This document shows, piece after piece, positions 53,501 through 62,851 of a stretch of 64,000 nucleotides of DNA. The notes below the pieces were generated by a model. It saw only the letters and a program-made list of their open reading frames with translations. It was not told where the DNA came from and did no database searches. The stretch comes from Rhodococcus sp. PAMC28707 (lineage in GTDB: Bacteria; Actinomycetota; Actinomycetes; Mycobacteriales; Mycobacteriaceae), in NCBI RefSeq assembly GCF_004795915.1, contig NZ_CP039253.1, positions 1,860,001 through 1,924,000 of the forward strand, in the 5' to 3' direction. Numbering within the stretch: the first letter of the stretch is position 1; the number at the start of each line of letters is the position of its first letter. Made by a program: the position numbers and the translations under genes.

Positions 53501-54742
53501 TCAACTCAACGCGATCAAATTTCTGGGATCGGACAGCATCGAGGCGATATCGGCAAGAAATTTCGACCCTTGTTCGCCGTCGACGAGACGGTGATCGAAC
53601 GACAAGCTCAACGTGGTCACCGATCGTAACGCGATCTCACCCTCGAACTCCCACGGTTGACGCCGGATTGCGCCGAAGCACAAGATCGCTGCCTCACCTG
53701 GATTCAGAATCGGTGTCCCTGAATCCACTCCGAAGACACCGACATTGGTGATCGTGATCGTTCCTTCGGCGAGATCGCCGGGCCCGGTCTTGCCTTCTTT
53801 TGCCGTCCCGGTCAACGCGGTCAGTGCATATGCAAGATCCTTCAGGCCGAGCAGGTGCGCGTTCTTGATGTTGGGCACCATCAGGCCCCGCGGCGTGGCA
53901 GCGGCGATACCCAGATTGACGTAGTGCTTGGTGACAACTTCCTGCCGGTCCTCGTCCCACTCGGAGTTCAAGCTCGGATTGCCCCGCAGCGCAACCAACA
54001 AGGCTTTGGCAACCATCGCCAACGGCGTCAGGCGCACCTCGCGAAAATGATCGGTGGTCCGCAGCGAATCCAGTAGTTCGACGGTCGGCGTGACATCGAC
54101 GGTGATGAACTCGGTGACATGTGGAGCCGTGAAGGCACTGGCGACCATCGCTGCGGCCGTGTGCTTTCGGACGCCCGCGATCGGAGTACGAGTCTCATCC
54201 CTCCCTACATCGACCCTCTCGGGAGCCCCGTCGAGATAGTCAGCAATATCTGCACGAGTGACATCGCCATGCGCTCCGGTGGCCGGCACCTCGGCCAGAT
54301 CGACGCCTTCCTGCTGCGCGACGTGCCGGACCGGCGGTGACGCCAAAGGCTTGGCGGCAGCCGAATCGGCCATCGGAGGCGCGGGTTGTCGGCGGTTCGT
54401 TCGTTTGCTCGGCGCTACCCCGGCAACCCCGTATCCGACCAGGACGGGAACATGCTCTTCTTGTTGGGCAGGTTCTTCCGGCGCAGGATCGACCTCCGCT
54501 GCTTGGGAGATATCGATCAGCGCGGTACCGACCTCGACGGTGGTGCCTGTCTCCGCACGAAGAGCGGTGACGACGCCCGCGTAGGGGGAAGGCAGTTCGA
54601 CACACGCCTTGACGGTTTCCACTTCGGCGATGACCTGATTGAGTTCGATGGTGTCACCGACCTTCACCAACCAGGTGATCAGTTCGGCTTCGGTGAGGCC
54701 CTCCCCGAGATCTGGAAGCAGGAAGCTCTTGACGGTCGCCAT
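53501..54742 (-). CDS. bkdC: Branched-chain 2-oxoacid dehydrogenase E2 (lipoyl acyltransferase)
   Basis: This 413-residue protein has an N-terminal lipoyl domain with the modified lysine at position 45 in VETVKACVE. A proline/alanine-rich linker follows, then an E1/E3-binding domain (HVAQQEGVDLAEVPATGAHGDV fits this family) and a trimeric acyltransferase domain with the catalytic SFDHRLVDG. It carries acyl groups from E1 to CoA. Its ATG 54742 is one base after the stop of E1 beta. No E3 (lpd) gene is present; E3 would come from elsewhere. The gene matches the mycobacterial bkdC role. Confidence 0.92.
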   Translation of the reverse strand: MATVKSFLLPDLGEGLTEAELITWLVKVGDTIELNQVIAEVETVKACVELPSPYAGVVTALRAETGTTVEVGTALIDISQAAEVDPAPEEPAQQEEHVPVLVGYGVAGVAPSKRTNRRQPAPPMADSAAAKPLASPPVRHVAQQEGVDLAEVPATGAHGDVTRADIADYLDGAPERVDVGRDETRTPIAGVRKHTAAAMVASAFTAPHVTEFITVDVTPTVELLDSLRTTDHFREVRLTPLAMVAKALLVALRGNPSLNSEWDEDRQEVVTKHYVNLGIAAATPRGLMVPNIKNAHLLGLKDLAYALTALTGTAKEGKTGPGDLAEGTITITNVGVFGVDSGTPILNPGEAAILCFGAIRRQPWEFEGEIALRSVTTLSLSFDHRLVDGEQGSKFLADIASMLSDPRNLIALS

Positions 54743-54743
54743 G

Positions 54744-55778
54744 TCAGGTCTGTCCGAAAGCGAGTGCGCGGTCCACGGCGTCGAGAATCCGGTCGGCATC
54801 CGGAAGGAAGTGCTCCTCCAGCTTCGCCGGCGGGTACGGAGTACTGAATCCACAGACTCGCAGTACCGGAGCTTCGAGGCTGAAGAAACAATGTTCCTGC
54901 ACGCGCGCAGCAACTTCCGCACCGATACCGAGGAAGGTAGCGGCCTCGTGCGTCACGACGAGTCGGCCGGTTTTACGTACCGAGGCGTTGACCGTGTCCA
55001 TGTCGAGTGGGGAGAGGGAGCGCAAGTCGATGATCTCGATCGAATGTCCCTCCTCTGCAGCAATATCCGCTGCCTGAAGTGCGGTGGTTACCAGAGGTCC
55101 GTACGTGACGATCGTCGCGTCGGTGCCTGCGCGCACGACGCGCGCCTTGTGCAGCGGATAGGCATCGTCGAGTGATGCCGTGACGTCGACTTCGCCCTTC
55201 TGCCAATAGCGACGTTTGGGTTCGAAGAAGAGCACCGGGTCGTCCGAGGCGATGGCCTGCCGAATCATCGTATTGGCGTCGGCCGCGTTGCTGCAGCTGA
55301 CCACACGGAGGCCCGCGGTCTGGGCGAAGTAGCCCTCGGGGGACTCCGAGTGGTGCTCGACGGCACCGATACCACCTCCGTAGGGGACGCGGATGGTGAT
55401 AGGCATCTTGACGTTGCCGCTGGTTCGATAGTGCAGCTTGGCCACCTGAGAGACGATCTGGTCGAACGCCGGATAGATGAATCCATCGAACTGGATCTCG
55501 CAGACCGGGCGGTAACCGCGAATGGCCAAACCTACTGCCATGCCGATGATTCCGGACTCGGCAAGCGGCGTGTCGATCACTCGGTTCGGGCCGAAGTCCT
55601 TCTGCAGCCCCTCAGTGATCCTGAAGACGCCACCCAGTTTTCCGATGTCCTCACCGAGGAGGATCACCTTCGGATCTTCGTCCATGGCTCGGCGCAACCC
55701 GGCGTTCAGCGCCTTTCCGAGCGGAAGCGTCCTCGGCGCGATCGGGAGCGTCCTGGGCGCGGCGAGTGTTGCGGTCAT
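54744..55778 (-). CDS. bkdB: Branched-chain 2-oxoacid dehydrogenase E1 beta subunit
   Basis: This 344-residue beta subunit binds the pyrimidine end of thiamine diphosphate. Features are LGEDIGKLGGVFRITEGL, DTPLAESGIIGMAVGLA, EIQFDGFIYPAFDQIVSQ and a C-terminal swivel domain with GFSTPYPPAKLEEHFLPD. The start is ATG 55778, which overlaps the E1 alpha stop by ATGA. The 20-residue Ala/Pro-rich start (TLPIAPRTLP repeated) is unusual but appears coded. The end is one base from the E2 start. The operon order is E1 alpha, E1 beta, E2. Confidence 0.93.
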   Translation of the reverse strand: MTATLAAPRTLPIAPRTLPLGKALNAGLRRAMDEDPKVILLGEDIGKLGGVFRITEGLQKDFGPNRVIDTPLAESGIIGMAVGLAIRGYRPVCEIQFDGFIYPAFDQIVSQVAKLHYRTSGNVKMPITIRVPYGGGIGAVEHHSESPEGYFAQTAGLRVVSCSNAADANTMIRQAIASDDPVLFFEPKRRYWQKGEVDVTASLDDAYPLHKARVVRAGTDATIVTYGPLVTTALQAADIAAEEGHSIEIIDLRSLSPLDMDTVNASVRKTGRLVVTHEAATFLGIGAEVAARVQEHCFFSLEAPVLRVCGFSTPYPPAKLEEHFLPDADRILDAVDRALAFGQT

Positions 55779-56869
55779 GACCGTGCTCCTTCGAATCCGG
55801 CAAGGTAGGAGGAATAGTGTTCCCGCTCTTCGCTTATCAGGGAATGCGGTTCGGCGTAGACATGGTCGAAAAGAGACATCGGCGACGGCTCGATCGTGCC
55901 GAGACATCCCGCTCGCAGCTGAGCGGCCGTCGTGTCAGCGCGGTCCCGGACTCGAGTTTCGAATTCCTCGTCCACGCCGCCTGCGCGCTCGAGCAGCAAC
56001 CGGATCCGTTCGATCGGATCTTTACGCTTCCACTCGTCGTCGACTGCGGCGGAGCGATACCGCGTCGGGTCATCGGATGTGGTGTGCGGACCCATGCGAT
56101 ACGTCAGAGCCTCGATCAGGGTCGGGCCGCTTCCTTCGCGTGCCCTGGCCAACGCGATACGGGTAGCTGCCAGCACTGCCAGGACATCGTTTCCGTCCAC
56201 ACGCAGGGCCGGGACCCCGAATCCACGACCTCGTTCGGCAATGGTGATGTGAGTTTGGACCGATACGGGCGCCGAGATCGCCCACTGGTTGTTTTGGCAG
56301 AAGAACACCACCGGTGCACTGAAACTGGCAGCGAATCCAAGTGCCTCGGAGATGTCGCCCTGACTGGTGGCACCGTCGCCGAAGTAGGTGATGACAGCGC
56401 CTTCCGCACCGTCGAACTTCATCCCCAGCCCGTAGCCGGTGGCATGCAGTCCCTGAGATCCGACGATGATGGCCGGCGTTGTCATGTTGTAGTCGTAGGG
56501 ATTCCAGCCCGACTGTGTCGAGCCGCGCCAGAATCGGAGCATCTCCGTCGGGTCGACGCCCCGGCAATATGCGACGCCGTGTTCACGGTAGCTGGCGAAC
56601 ACGAAGTCCTCGGAGTGCAGAGCGCGGGCCGAACCCACCTGCGCGGCTTCCTGACCGAGTAGCGGCGCCCATAGACCGAGCTCGCCCTGACGCTGCAACG
56701 CTGTCGCTTCGGCGTCGATGCGGCGAACCACGACGAGATCCTCGTACAGCTCACGCACGGTGTCGATCGTGACGTCCGCGATCGCGTCGCTGTACTCCGA
56801 CTGGGGTGTCCGCTTACCCTCCGGTGTGACGATCTGAATGAGCGTGTCGGCACTGCTGTTCGCGTTCAT
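55775..56869 (-). CDS. bkdA: Branched-chain 2-oxoacid dehydrogenase E1 alpha subunit
   Basis: This 364-residue alpha subunit holds the diphosphate end of thiamine diphosphate with the motif GDGATSQGDISEALGFAASF and NNQWAISAP (GDG-x-NN). The phosphorylation-loop region YRMGPHTTSDDPTRYR is present. It decarboxylates 2-oxoacids from Leu/Ile/Val (or pyruvate; families overlap) and passes the acyl to E2. GGAGG lies 7 nt before ATG 56869. It heads the bkdABC operon, whose products provide branched starter units for fatty acids or energy. Upstream repeats of CGCAAT may bind an Lrp-type regulator. Confidence 0.92.
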   Translation of the reverse strand: MNANSSADTLIQIVTPEGKRTPQSEYSDAIADVTIDTVRELYEDLVVVRRIDAEATALQRQGELGLWAPLLGQEAAQVGSARALHSEDFVFASYREHGVAYCRGVDPTEMLRFWRGSTQSGWNPYDYNMTTPAIIVGSQGLHATGYGLGMKFDGAEGAVITYFGDGATSQGDISEALGFAASFSAPVVFFCQNNQWAISAPVSVQTHITIAERGRGFGVPALRVDGNDVLAVLAATRIALARAREGSGPTLIEALTYRMGPHTTSDDPTRYRSAAVDDEWKRKDPIERIRLLLERAGGVDEEFETRVRDRADTTAAQLRAGCLGTIEPSPMSLFDHVYAEPHSLISEEREHYSSYLAGFEGARS

Positions 56870-57185
56870 GACCTCACCTCCACTACAACTTACTGTTACC
56901 TACGACACAACTCGCAATCATCAGTTAGCGCAATAGTTGGTTTCTTGATTGAGCAGGATGCACGATTGCAGCCGGGACAGGGGTGCTGATGTTGCGCTCG
57001 ATGTGTGATCAGCCGGCTCTGACCAGGGCACGTGGGCCACTCCGCGTCACCTCGCTCGGATGACACGCACCACATCGCGAATCCAGCGTTCATCACCCCT
57101 GGTCGTTAGGTATGGCAACCCTGTGTATGGCATCATTTTTTATAGACGGCTGGAAAGGTCCCGCTGCGCCGACAAAGGACATTCG
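56870..57185. other. 316-bp divergent control region between bkdA and the iron importer
   Basis: The left half is AT-richer and contains CGCAAT at 56913 and 56929 (16 bp apart) and the reverse-complement-like GATTGC at 56964. These are possible Lrp/AsnC-type sites of the bkd promoter. The right half contains an IdeR-like box (57106-57124) before the iron importer. I see no small gene here. Confidence 0.4.
57106..57124 (+). promoter_or_regulatory. IdeR/DtxR-like iron box upstream of the iron importer
   Basis: The 19-bp sequence TTAGGTATGGCAACCCTGT matches the IdeR consensus TTAGGTTAGGCTAACCTAA at 13 positions, including the TTAGGT half and GGC centre. It sits 62 bp before the start of the binding-protein gene, a normal place for an iron-repressed promoter. 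Confidence 0.6.
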
Positions 57186-58226
57186 ATGAAAAGACGAAAC
57201 GGACTGACGTCTGCGGTTGCACTCGCCGCTGCCGCTGTGTTGACCATGTCGGGGTGCTCGAATTCCGGACCGGACAACGAGGCGGACTCTGGCGCGGCCG
57301 AGAAGATCACCGTGTACAACGCGCAGCACGAGTCGCTGACGCAGGAGTGGGTCGACGCCTTCACTGCGGAGTCCGGCATCGAAGTGGAACTGCGTAACGG
57401 CAGCGATTCCGAACTCGGCAACCAACTCGTAGCCGAGGGCGATCGGTCACCCGCAGATGTGTTCCTCACCGAGAACTCCCCCGCTATGACGCTGGTGGAG
57501 AACGCCGGACTGTTCGCCGACGTGAACCAGGACGCCCTCGACCAGGTGCCGAGCCAATACCGTCCGTCGAGCAACAAGTGGACCGGCATCGCAGCCCGTT
57601 CCACCGTCTTCGCATACAACAAGGACATGCTGAAGCAGGATCAGCTGCCGAAGTCTCTGCTCGATCTGCAGGATCCCGCATGGAAGGACCGCTGGGCGGC
57701 CTCACCGTCGGGCGCCGATTTCCAGGCAATCGTAAGCGCGCTGCTGGAGCTGAAAGGCGAAGACGCCACTCAGCAATGGCTGGCGGGGATGAAGGACAAC
57801 GTCCGCACCTACAAGGGCAACAGCACGGTGATGAAGGCCGTCAATGCCGGTGAAATCCCGGGCGGGGTCATCTACCACTACTACTGGTTCGGGGATCAGG
57901 CCAAGACCGGCGAGAACAGCAACAACGTCGCACTCCACTACTTCAAGAACGAGGACCCAGGCGCATTCGTCAGCGTCTCCGGCGGAGGCGTCCTAAAGTC
58001 CAGTTCGAAACAGGATGCGGCACAACAGTTCCTGAAGTTCATCACCGGCAAACAGGGCCAGGACGTCCTGCAGACCGGAACGTCGTTCGAGTACACGGTG
58101 GGCAGCGACGTCGCGGCAAACCCGGATCTCGTTCCGCTGGCTGATCTGCAGGCGCCGAAGGTCGACCCGGCGAAGCTCAACAGCCCGCAGGTTTCCGAAC
58201 TGATGACGGAAGCCGGCCTGCTCTGA
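57186..58226 (+). CDS. fbpA: Iron(III) ABC importer binding lipoprotein (FbpA/FutA-like)
   Basis: This 346-residue protein has a signal peptide and lipobox MSGC. The mature part has the ferric-binding fold start KITVYNAQHESLTQEWVDAF. The two neighbouring tyrosines in IYHYYWFGDQ, equivalent to the iron-binding YY pair of FbpA-type proteins, are seen around residue 225. AAAGGA lies 6 nt before ATG 57186. It is followed by its permease and ATPase. The upstream iron box supports ferric iron as substrate, probably as free or siderophore-released Fe3+. Confidence 0.88.
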   Translation: MKRRNGLTSAVALAAAAVLTMSGCSNSGPDNEADSGAAEKITVYNAQHESLTQEWVDAFTAESGIEVELRNGSDSELGNQLVAEGDRSPADVFLTENSPAMTLVENAGLFADVNQDALDQVPSQYRPSSNKWTGIAARSTVFAYNKDMLKQDQLPKSLLDLQDPAWKDRWAASPSGADFQAIVSALLELKGEDATQQWLAGMKDNVRTYKGNSTVMKAVNAGEIPGGVIYHYYWFGDQAKTGENSNNVALHYFKNEDPGAFVSVSGGGVLKSSSKQDAAQQFLKFITGKQGQDVLQTGTSFEYTVGSDVAANPDLVPLADLQAPKVDPAKLNSPQVSELMTEAGLL

Positions 58227-58270
58227 ATCTCGAACTGATCGGCCGGCGACGGCCGAGGGAGTCGAATACG

Positions 58271-59812
58271 TTGCGTCGCGGGAGATCCCGACGCCGGATC
58301 TCGCTGCCCTTGGCCGTCGCCGCGCTCGTCGTAGCGGCCGCATCGATCATCCCGCTCGGGTACGTGATCGTAGAAAGTATCGACACGGGCTTCGATACTG
58401 CGTCGTCATTGTTGTTCCGACCCAGAGTTGGAGAGCTACTCACCAACACGGTCTTGCTCGTCGTCATCACCGTGCCGATCTGCATCGTCATCGGCGTCAT
58501 GGCTGCCTGGCTCGTCGAACGCACCCGAGTGTTCGGAGCCAAGGTCTGGGCAGTGCTGCTGGCTGCGCCACTTGCCGTACCGGCCTTCGTGAACAGTTAT
58601 TCGTGGGTGAGCACAGTTCCATCCCTCGGTGGATTGCATGGCGGCGTTCTCATCGCGACGATGTCGTATTTTCCGCTGGTCTACATTCCTGTGGCCGCGA
58701 CGCTACGTCGGCTGGACCCGGCGGTAGAGGAGTCGGCGCGCGCGCTCGGAGCCGGTCCGTGGGCCGTGTTCTTCCAAGTCGTGGTGCCACAGTTGCGGCT
58801 GGCCATCGCCGGCGGGGCGCTGTTGGTCTCCCTGCACCTGCTCGCCGAGTACGGAGCGTTCGTCTTCATTCGGTTCGACACCTTCACCACCGCGATCTTC
58901 GATCAGTACCAGTCGACGTTCAACGGGTCGGCAGCAACGATGCTCGCCAGTGTCCTGGTGATGCTCTGTCTCACGCTGCTGGTGATCGAATCGGTCGTCC
59001 GGGGCAACGCGCGGTACGCCCGCATCGGCGCTGGTGCTGCGCGTAGGGCAGTCCCCGCCGAACTCGGTTGGAAGAACTCGATGGTCGCGCTGTTGTTCCT
59101 CGCGGCGTTGATCGTCCTGTCCGTCGGTGTACCGGTGGTCAGCGTCCTCCGTTGGCTCGTCATCGGCGGAACCGCGGTCTGGAAGCTCGATTTTCTCGGC
59201 TCCGCGGTGGTCCAGACTGTCGGCTTCGGTGTTGCCGGCGCGGTTGTGACCTGCGTCCTCGCCTTCCCGATCGCCTGGATTTCGATCCGCCGTCGCGGGC
59301 GACTCAGTCGCATCCTCGAAGCCTGCACGTACATCTCGAGTTCGCTACCAGGAATCGTGGTGGCATTGGCATTCATCACCGTGTCCATCCGCTACCTGCA
59401 GCCGCTCTATCAAACGGTCACCGTCGTTATCGCGGCGTACGCACTGCTCTTTCTGCCCCGCGCGCTGGTGAACCTGAGAGCCGGACTCGCGCAGGCGCCC
59501 ATCGGTCTGGAGGAGTCCGCACAGTCGCTCGGCATCTCACCGCTGTCGGCTTTCATCCGAGTGACGTTGCCGCTCGCCGCCCCAGCCACGGCGGCCGGCG
59601 GAGCGTTGGTGTTCCTGGGAATCGTCAACGAATTGACCGCGACTCTGCTGCTGGCACCGACCGGTACTCGTACCCTGGCCACACAGTTCTGGTCACTGAG
59701 CAGCGAAATCGATTACGCCGGGGCGGCGCCGTACGCATTCATGATGATCGTGCTGTCGCTGCCCATGACCTACGTACTCTTCACTCAGTCGAAGAAGGTA
59801 GCCGGACTATGA
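58271..59812 (+). CDS. fbpB: Iron(III) ABC importer permease (FbpB-like)
   Basis: This 513-residue double-length permease has about 12 transmembrane helices, two fused halves each with an EAA loop: EESARALGAGPWAVFFQVVVP and EESAQSLGISPLSAFIRVTLP. This layout is characteristic of ferric iron (FbpB/SfuB) transporters. The start is TTG 58271, supported by GAGGGAG 9 nt upstream. Its stop overlaps the ATPase gene ATG (ATGA at 59809-59812). It lies 44 bp after the binding-protein gene in the same operon. Confidence 0.9.
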   Translation: MRRGRSRRRISLPLAVAALVVAAASIIPLGYVIVESIDTGFDTASSLLFRPRVGELLTNTVLLVVITVPICIVIGVMAAWLVERTRVFGAKVWAVLLAAPLAVPAFVNSYSWVSTVPSLGGLHGGVLIATMSYFPLVYIPVAATLRRLDPAVEESARALGAGPWAVFFQVVVPQLRLAIAGGALLVSLHLLAEYGAFVFIRFDTFTTAIFDQYQSTFNGSAATMLASVLVMLCLTLLVIESVVRGNARYARIGAGAARRAVPAELGWKNSMVALLFLAALIVLSVGVPVVSVLRWLVIGGTAVWKLDFLGSAVVQTVGFGVAGAVVTCVLAFPIAWISIRRRGRLSRILEACTYISSSLPGIVVALAFITVSIRYLQPLYQTVTVVIAAYALLFLPRALVNLRAGLAQAPIGLEESAQSLGISPLSAFIRVTLPLAAPATAAGGALVFLGIVNELTATLLLAPTGTRTLATQFWSLSSEIDYAGAAPYAFMMIVLSLPMTYVLFTQSKKVAGL

Positions 59813-60849
59813 CCTACACACTCGAAGTGCACGGCCTCGACAAAAGGTTCGGACCTACGCCCGTATTGGACCAGATCGGGTTCACCGTCGAGAGTGGATC
59901 CACCACCGCGATCGTCGGTCCATCCGGTTGTGGCAAAACGACGTTGCTTCGTCTGATTGCCGGATTCGAAAGACCGGATGCCGGAACCATCGCACTCGCC
60001 GGACGTGTCGTTGCAGGGGGAAAGTGGACACCCGCGCACCGACGGTCGATAGGCTACGTCGCCCAGGACGGGGCACTGTTCCCGCACATCACCGTCGGTG
60101 CCAACGTCGGATTCGGGTTGCCCCGGCGGGGCCGGACCACAGCCAGAATCACCGAACTGCTCGAAATGGTCTCGCTGGACGCATCTTTCGCTACCCGTCG
60201 GCCCGACCAACTCTCGGGCGGGCAGCAGCAACGCGTGGCGCTAGCTCGGGCACTGGCCCGCGAACCGGAACTGATGCTGCTCGACGAACCGTTCTCCGCG
60301 CTCGACGCCGGATTGCGGGCGCATACGCGTCGTATTGTCGCCGGCGTCCTGGAGAAGGCCGGAATCACCACGATTCTCGTCACTCACGATCAGCCCGAGG
60401 CGCTTTCGTTCGCTGACCGCGTGGCAGTGATGAGCGCCGGGCGCCTTGCGCAGATCGGAACCCCCAGCGAAATATATTCCACGCCCATCGACGTCCCCAC
60501 CGCGCAATTCATCGGCGACGCCGTCGTATTGGCAGCGTTCGTCACCGAAGGCACGGCCAGCTGCGCTCTCGGCGACATCGCGGTGACATCGAACGGCGTT
60601 CATGGCGACGCGCGCATTATGGTGCGTCCGGAGCAGATAGAACTTACTCCGGACGGCACAGGCGTATCGGGAAGAGTGATCGACGTCGAATACCTCGGAT
60701 CGGAGATGCTGCTCGGCATCCGCCTGGATACCGCAACAGGAACAGACACCGAACGGGTGACGGTCCGGCGCTTCGGTGCCAGCACCCTGATCCCTGGGGA
60801 TCACGTGTGCGTCCGTGTCGTCGGTCAGGCTGTTACCTACCCAGCCTGA
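59809..60849 (+). CDS. fbpC: Iron(III) ABC importer ATPase (FbpC-like)
   Basis: This is a 346-residue ATPase with Walker A GPSGCGKTT (around residues 39-47), the LSGGQQQR signature, Walker B LMLLDEP and the H-loop VTHDQPEA. A TOBE domain at the C-terminus includes ARIMVRPEQIEL. It overlaps the permease stop by ATGA, and this sets the start; longer readings extend antisense-free into the permease gene in another frame and are not real. It ends 30 bp before selO on the same strand. Confidence 0.9.
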   Translation: MTYTLEVHGLDKRFGPTPVLDQIGFTVESGSTTAIVGPSGCGKTTLLRLIAGFERPDAGTIALAGRVVAGGKWTPAHRRSIGYVAQDGALFPHITVGANVGFGLPRRGRTTARITELLEMVSLDASFATRRPDQLSGGQQQRVALARALAREPELMLLDEPFSALDAGLRAHTRRIVAGVLEKAGITTILVTHDQPEALSFADRVAVMSAGRLAQIGTPSEIYSTPIDVPTAQFIGDAVVLAAFVTEGTASCALGDIAVTSNGVHGDARIMVRPEQIELTPDGTGVSGRVIDVEYLGSEMLLGIRLDTATGTDTERVTVRRFGASTLIPGDHVCVRVVGQAVTYPA

Positions 60850-60879
60850 AAAGGAGTCGGCGCACAGTTACCCTCGGTT

Positions 60880-62334
60880 ATGGCCGTACACCCGAAGTTC
60901 CACGCAATTCCAGGCCTCACCAGCACCTTTGCCGACCAGTTGGAGGCCCTTGCGGTCCCGTGGGAAGGCGCGTCCGCACCCGAGCCGAGACTGCTCGTCC
61001 TCAACGAGGAGTTGGCGGCGTCGTTGAAGCTCGACGTCGATGCTCTGCGCGGTGAGGACGGGGTGGCCATCCTGTCCGGATCAGCAGCTCCCGAGGGTTC
61101 GACCCCAGTGGCGATGGCCTACGCCGGGCATCAATTCGGTGGATACGTACCCATGCTCGGCGACGGGCGCGCACTGCTGCTCGGTGAACTCGGCAGCGCC
61201 CAAGGCCAGGTCGATCTGCACCTCAAAGGATCTGGCCGTACCCCTTTCTCACGCGGCGGCGACGGCCTGGCCGCTACGGGACCGATGCTGCGCGAATACT
61301 TGATCAGCGAGGCGATGAATTCCCTGGGCGTCCCCACCACGCGAGCACTGTCGGTCACTGCCACCGGCCGCGACGTGATGCGCGAGGGCCCCGAGCCCGG
61401 CGCCGTGCTCGCCAGAGTCGCCGCCAGCCACATTCGCGTCGGAACGTTCGAGTTCGCGGTACGACAGGAAGGCCAGGTGCAACTGCTCGCCGACTACACC
61501 ATCGCCCGTCACTATCCGAATCTTGCCGGGGACTACCTGGCATTCTTCGAGGCCGTCGTCGAGGCACAAGCGTCCCTGGTCGCGCGATGGATGCTCACCG
61601 GATTCGTACACGGGGTAATGAACACCGACAACACCACGATCTCCGGCCAGACCATCGACTACGGCCCCTGCGCTTTCCTCGATGCCTACGATCGGTCTGC
61701 GGTGTTCAGTTCGATCGACCACGGTGGCCGCTACGCCTTCGGAAACCAACCCACTGTGCTGCAGTGGAACTTGGCGAGATTCGGCGAGACGCTACTCGCG
61801 CTCATCGGACCTACTCCCGAACAAGCGATCCCGGCTGTGACGGAAATTCTCGATACCTTTTTCGATCGGTACGAACGCCACTTCGCGACGGGCATGGCGG
61901 CCAAGCTCGACCTGACCGAGGAGCAACTCGACGGGGTATCGGTCGACGATCTGCTCGCGCTCATGGAAACCCATGGCGCCGACTGGACCGGCACCTTTCG
62001 CGCTCTCGCCGACGAACTGCGCGGCAACCCCGAGCCCCTCGACGCTCTGATCCCGCGCGAACACAGCCAGCCGTGGCTCGACCGTTGGTGGTCCGTCCTG
62101 ACCGACCATGACCACTCAGCCAAGGCGATGGACCGCACCAATCCGTTGTACATCCCACGCAACCATCTCGTCGACGGAGCCCTGCGCGCGGCAACGGGCG
62201 GCGACCTCGAGCCATTCGAGAAGCTACTCGACGTCGTGACACATCCGTTCGACATCCGCGAAGGCTTCTCGGACTATGCGCAACCTGCACCGCAACTGTT
62301 CGCGGAGAGCTTCCGGACATTCTGCGGGACCTGA
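60880..62334 (+). CDS. selO: SelO (YdiU/UPF0061) protein adenylyltransferase
   Basis: This 484-residue pseudokinase-fold enzyme of the SelO family transfers AMP from ATP to Ser/Thr/Tyr of proteins in redox stress. Characteristic segments are YAGHQFGGYVPMLGDGRA, LHLKGSGRTPFSRGGDGLA and MNTDNTTISGQTIDYGP, the last two being nucleotide and metal sites. The C-terminal cysteine of the family is seen in FCGT. It starts at ATG 60880, 30 bp after the iron importer ATPase gene, so an iron-stress operon is possible but not proved. Targets are unknown. Confidence 0.95.
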   Translation: MAVHPKFHAIPGLTSTFADQLEALAVPWEGASAPEPRLLVLNEELAASLKLDVDALRGEDGVAILSGSAAPEGSTPVAMAYAGHQFGGYVPMLGDGRALLLGELGSAQGQVDLHLKGSGRTPFSRGGDGLAATGPMLREYLISEAMNSLGVPTTRALSVTATGRDVMREGPEPGAVLARVAASHIRVGTFEFAVRQEGQVQLLADYTIARHYPNLAGDYLAFFEAVVEAQASLVARWMLTGFVHGVMNTDNTTISGQTIDYGPCAFLDAYDRSAVFSSIDHGGRYAFGNQPTVLQWNLARFGETLLALIGPTPEQAIPAVTEILDTFFDRYERHFATGMAAKLDLTEEQLDGVSVDDLLALMETHGADWTGTFRALADELRGNPEPLDALIPREHSQPWLDRWWSVLTDHDHSAKAMDRTNPLYIPRNHLVDGALRAATGGDLEPFEKLLDVVTHPFDIREGFSDYAQPAPQLFAESFRTFCGT

Positions 62335-62348
62335 CCTGCGCTCGAAGG

Positions 62349-62804
62349 CTAGGCAGTTCTGTTGTCGACGCCAGGGACAAGGTGCGTTGTGATGCCGATG
62401 CGATTCCACGCGTTTATGGTGAAGATCTGCGCGATCAACTGGGCAATGCCGTGGTCGTCGAAATACTCGGCGACGCGGTCGTACACGTCGTCGGGGACAC
62501 CACCTTGCGAGATCAAGGTGACCGATTCGGTGAGTGCCAAGACCGCCTGCTCCTTCTCGTCGAAGAAATTTCTCGCATCCCGCCACACCGCCACCAGCGC
62601 CAACTTCTCTTCGCTTTCCCCAGCTTTACGTGCGTCAGATGTGTGCATGTGCAGGCAGTACGCGCACCCGTTCAGCTGCGACGCGCGGATCCTTATCAGC
62701 TCGGCCAGGGCTGGATCGATTCCCGCTCTGGTGGCGGCATCGAGTGCAACCAGAGCCTTGCGGACTGCAGGATCGGAAGATGCGAAGTCGATTCGTGTTG
62801 TCAT
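62349..62804 (-). CDS. Carboxymuconolactone decarboxylase / AhpD family protein
   Basis: This 151-residue helical protein has the AhpD-type redox motif in LNGCAYCLHMHTSDARK (CxxC plus His, around residue 47). The family includes peroxidase partners that reduce AhpC and other alkylhydroperoxidase-like proteins. The start at 62804 is divergent from the MocR-type regulator across 47 bp, and that regulator may control it. It converges on selO with 14 bp between. Its exact reductase partner is unknown. Confidence 0.9.
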   Translation of the reverse strand: MTTRIDFASSDPAVRKALVALDAATRAGIDPALAELIRIRASQLNGCAYCLHMHTSDARKAGESEEKLALVAVWRDARNFFDEKEQAVLALTESVTLISQGGVPDDVYDRVAEYFDDHGIAQLIAQIFTINAWNRIGITTHLVPGVDNRTA

Positions 62805-62837
62805 ACCAGGAACACTACGATGCCAGGTGACCGCGGG

Positions 62838-62843
62838 TATGGT
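62838..62843 (+). promoter_or_regulatory. Candidate -10 element of a leaderless MocR transcript
   Basis: TATGGT ends 8 bp before the GTG of the MocR gene, so transcription would begin about at the start codon. No ribosome site is seen, which agrees with a leaderless mRNA. Confidence 0.4.
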
Positions 62844-62851
62844 TCAATTCC

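Noticed and set aside
59068..59808. Upstream in-frame extension of the iron importer ATPase
   Set aside because: It lies in an alternate frame of the permease gene. The ATGA overlap and family alignment fix the start at 59809.
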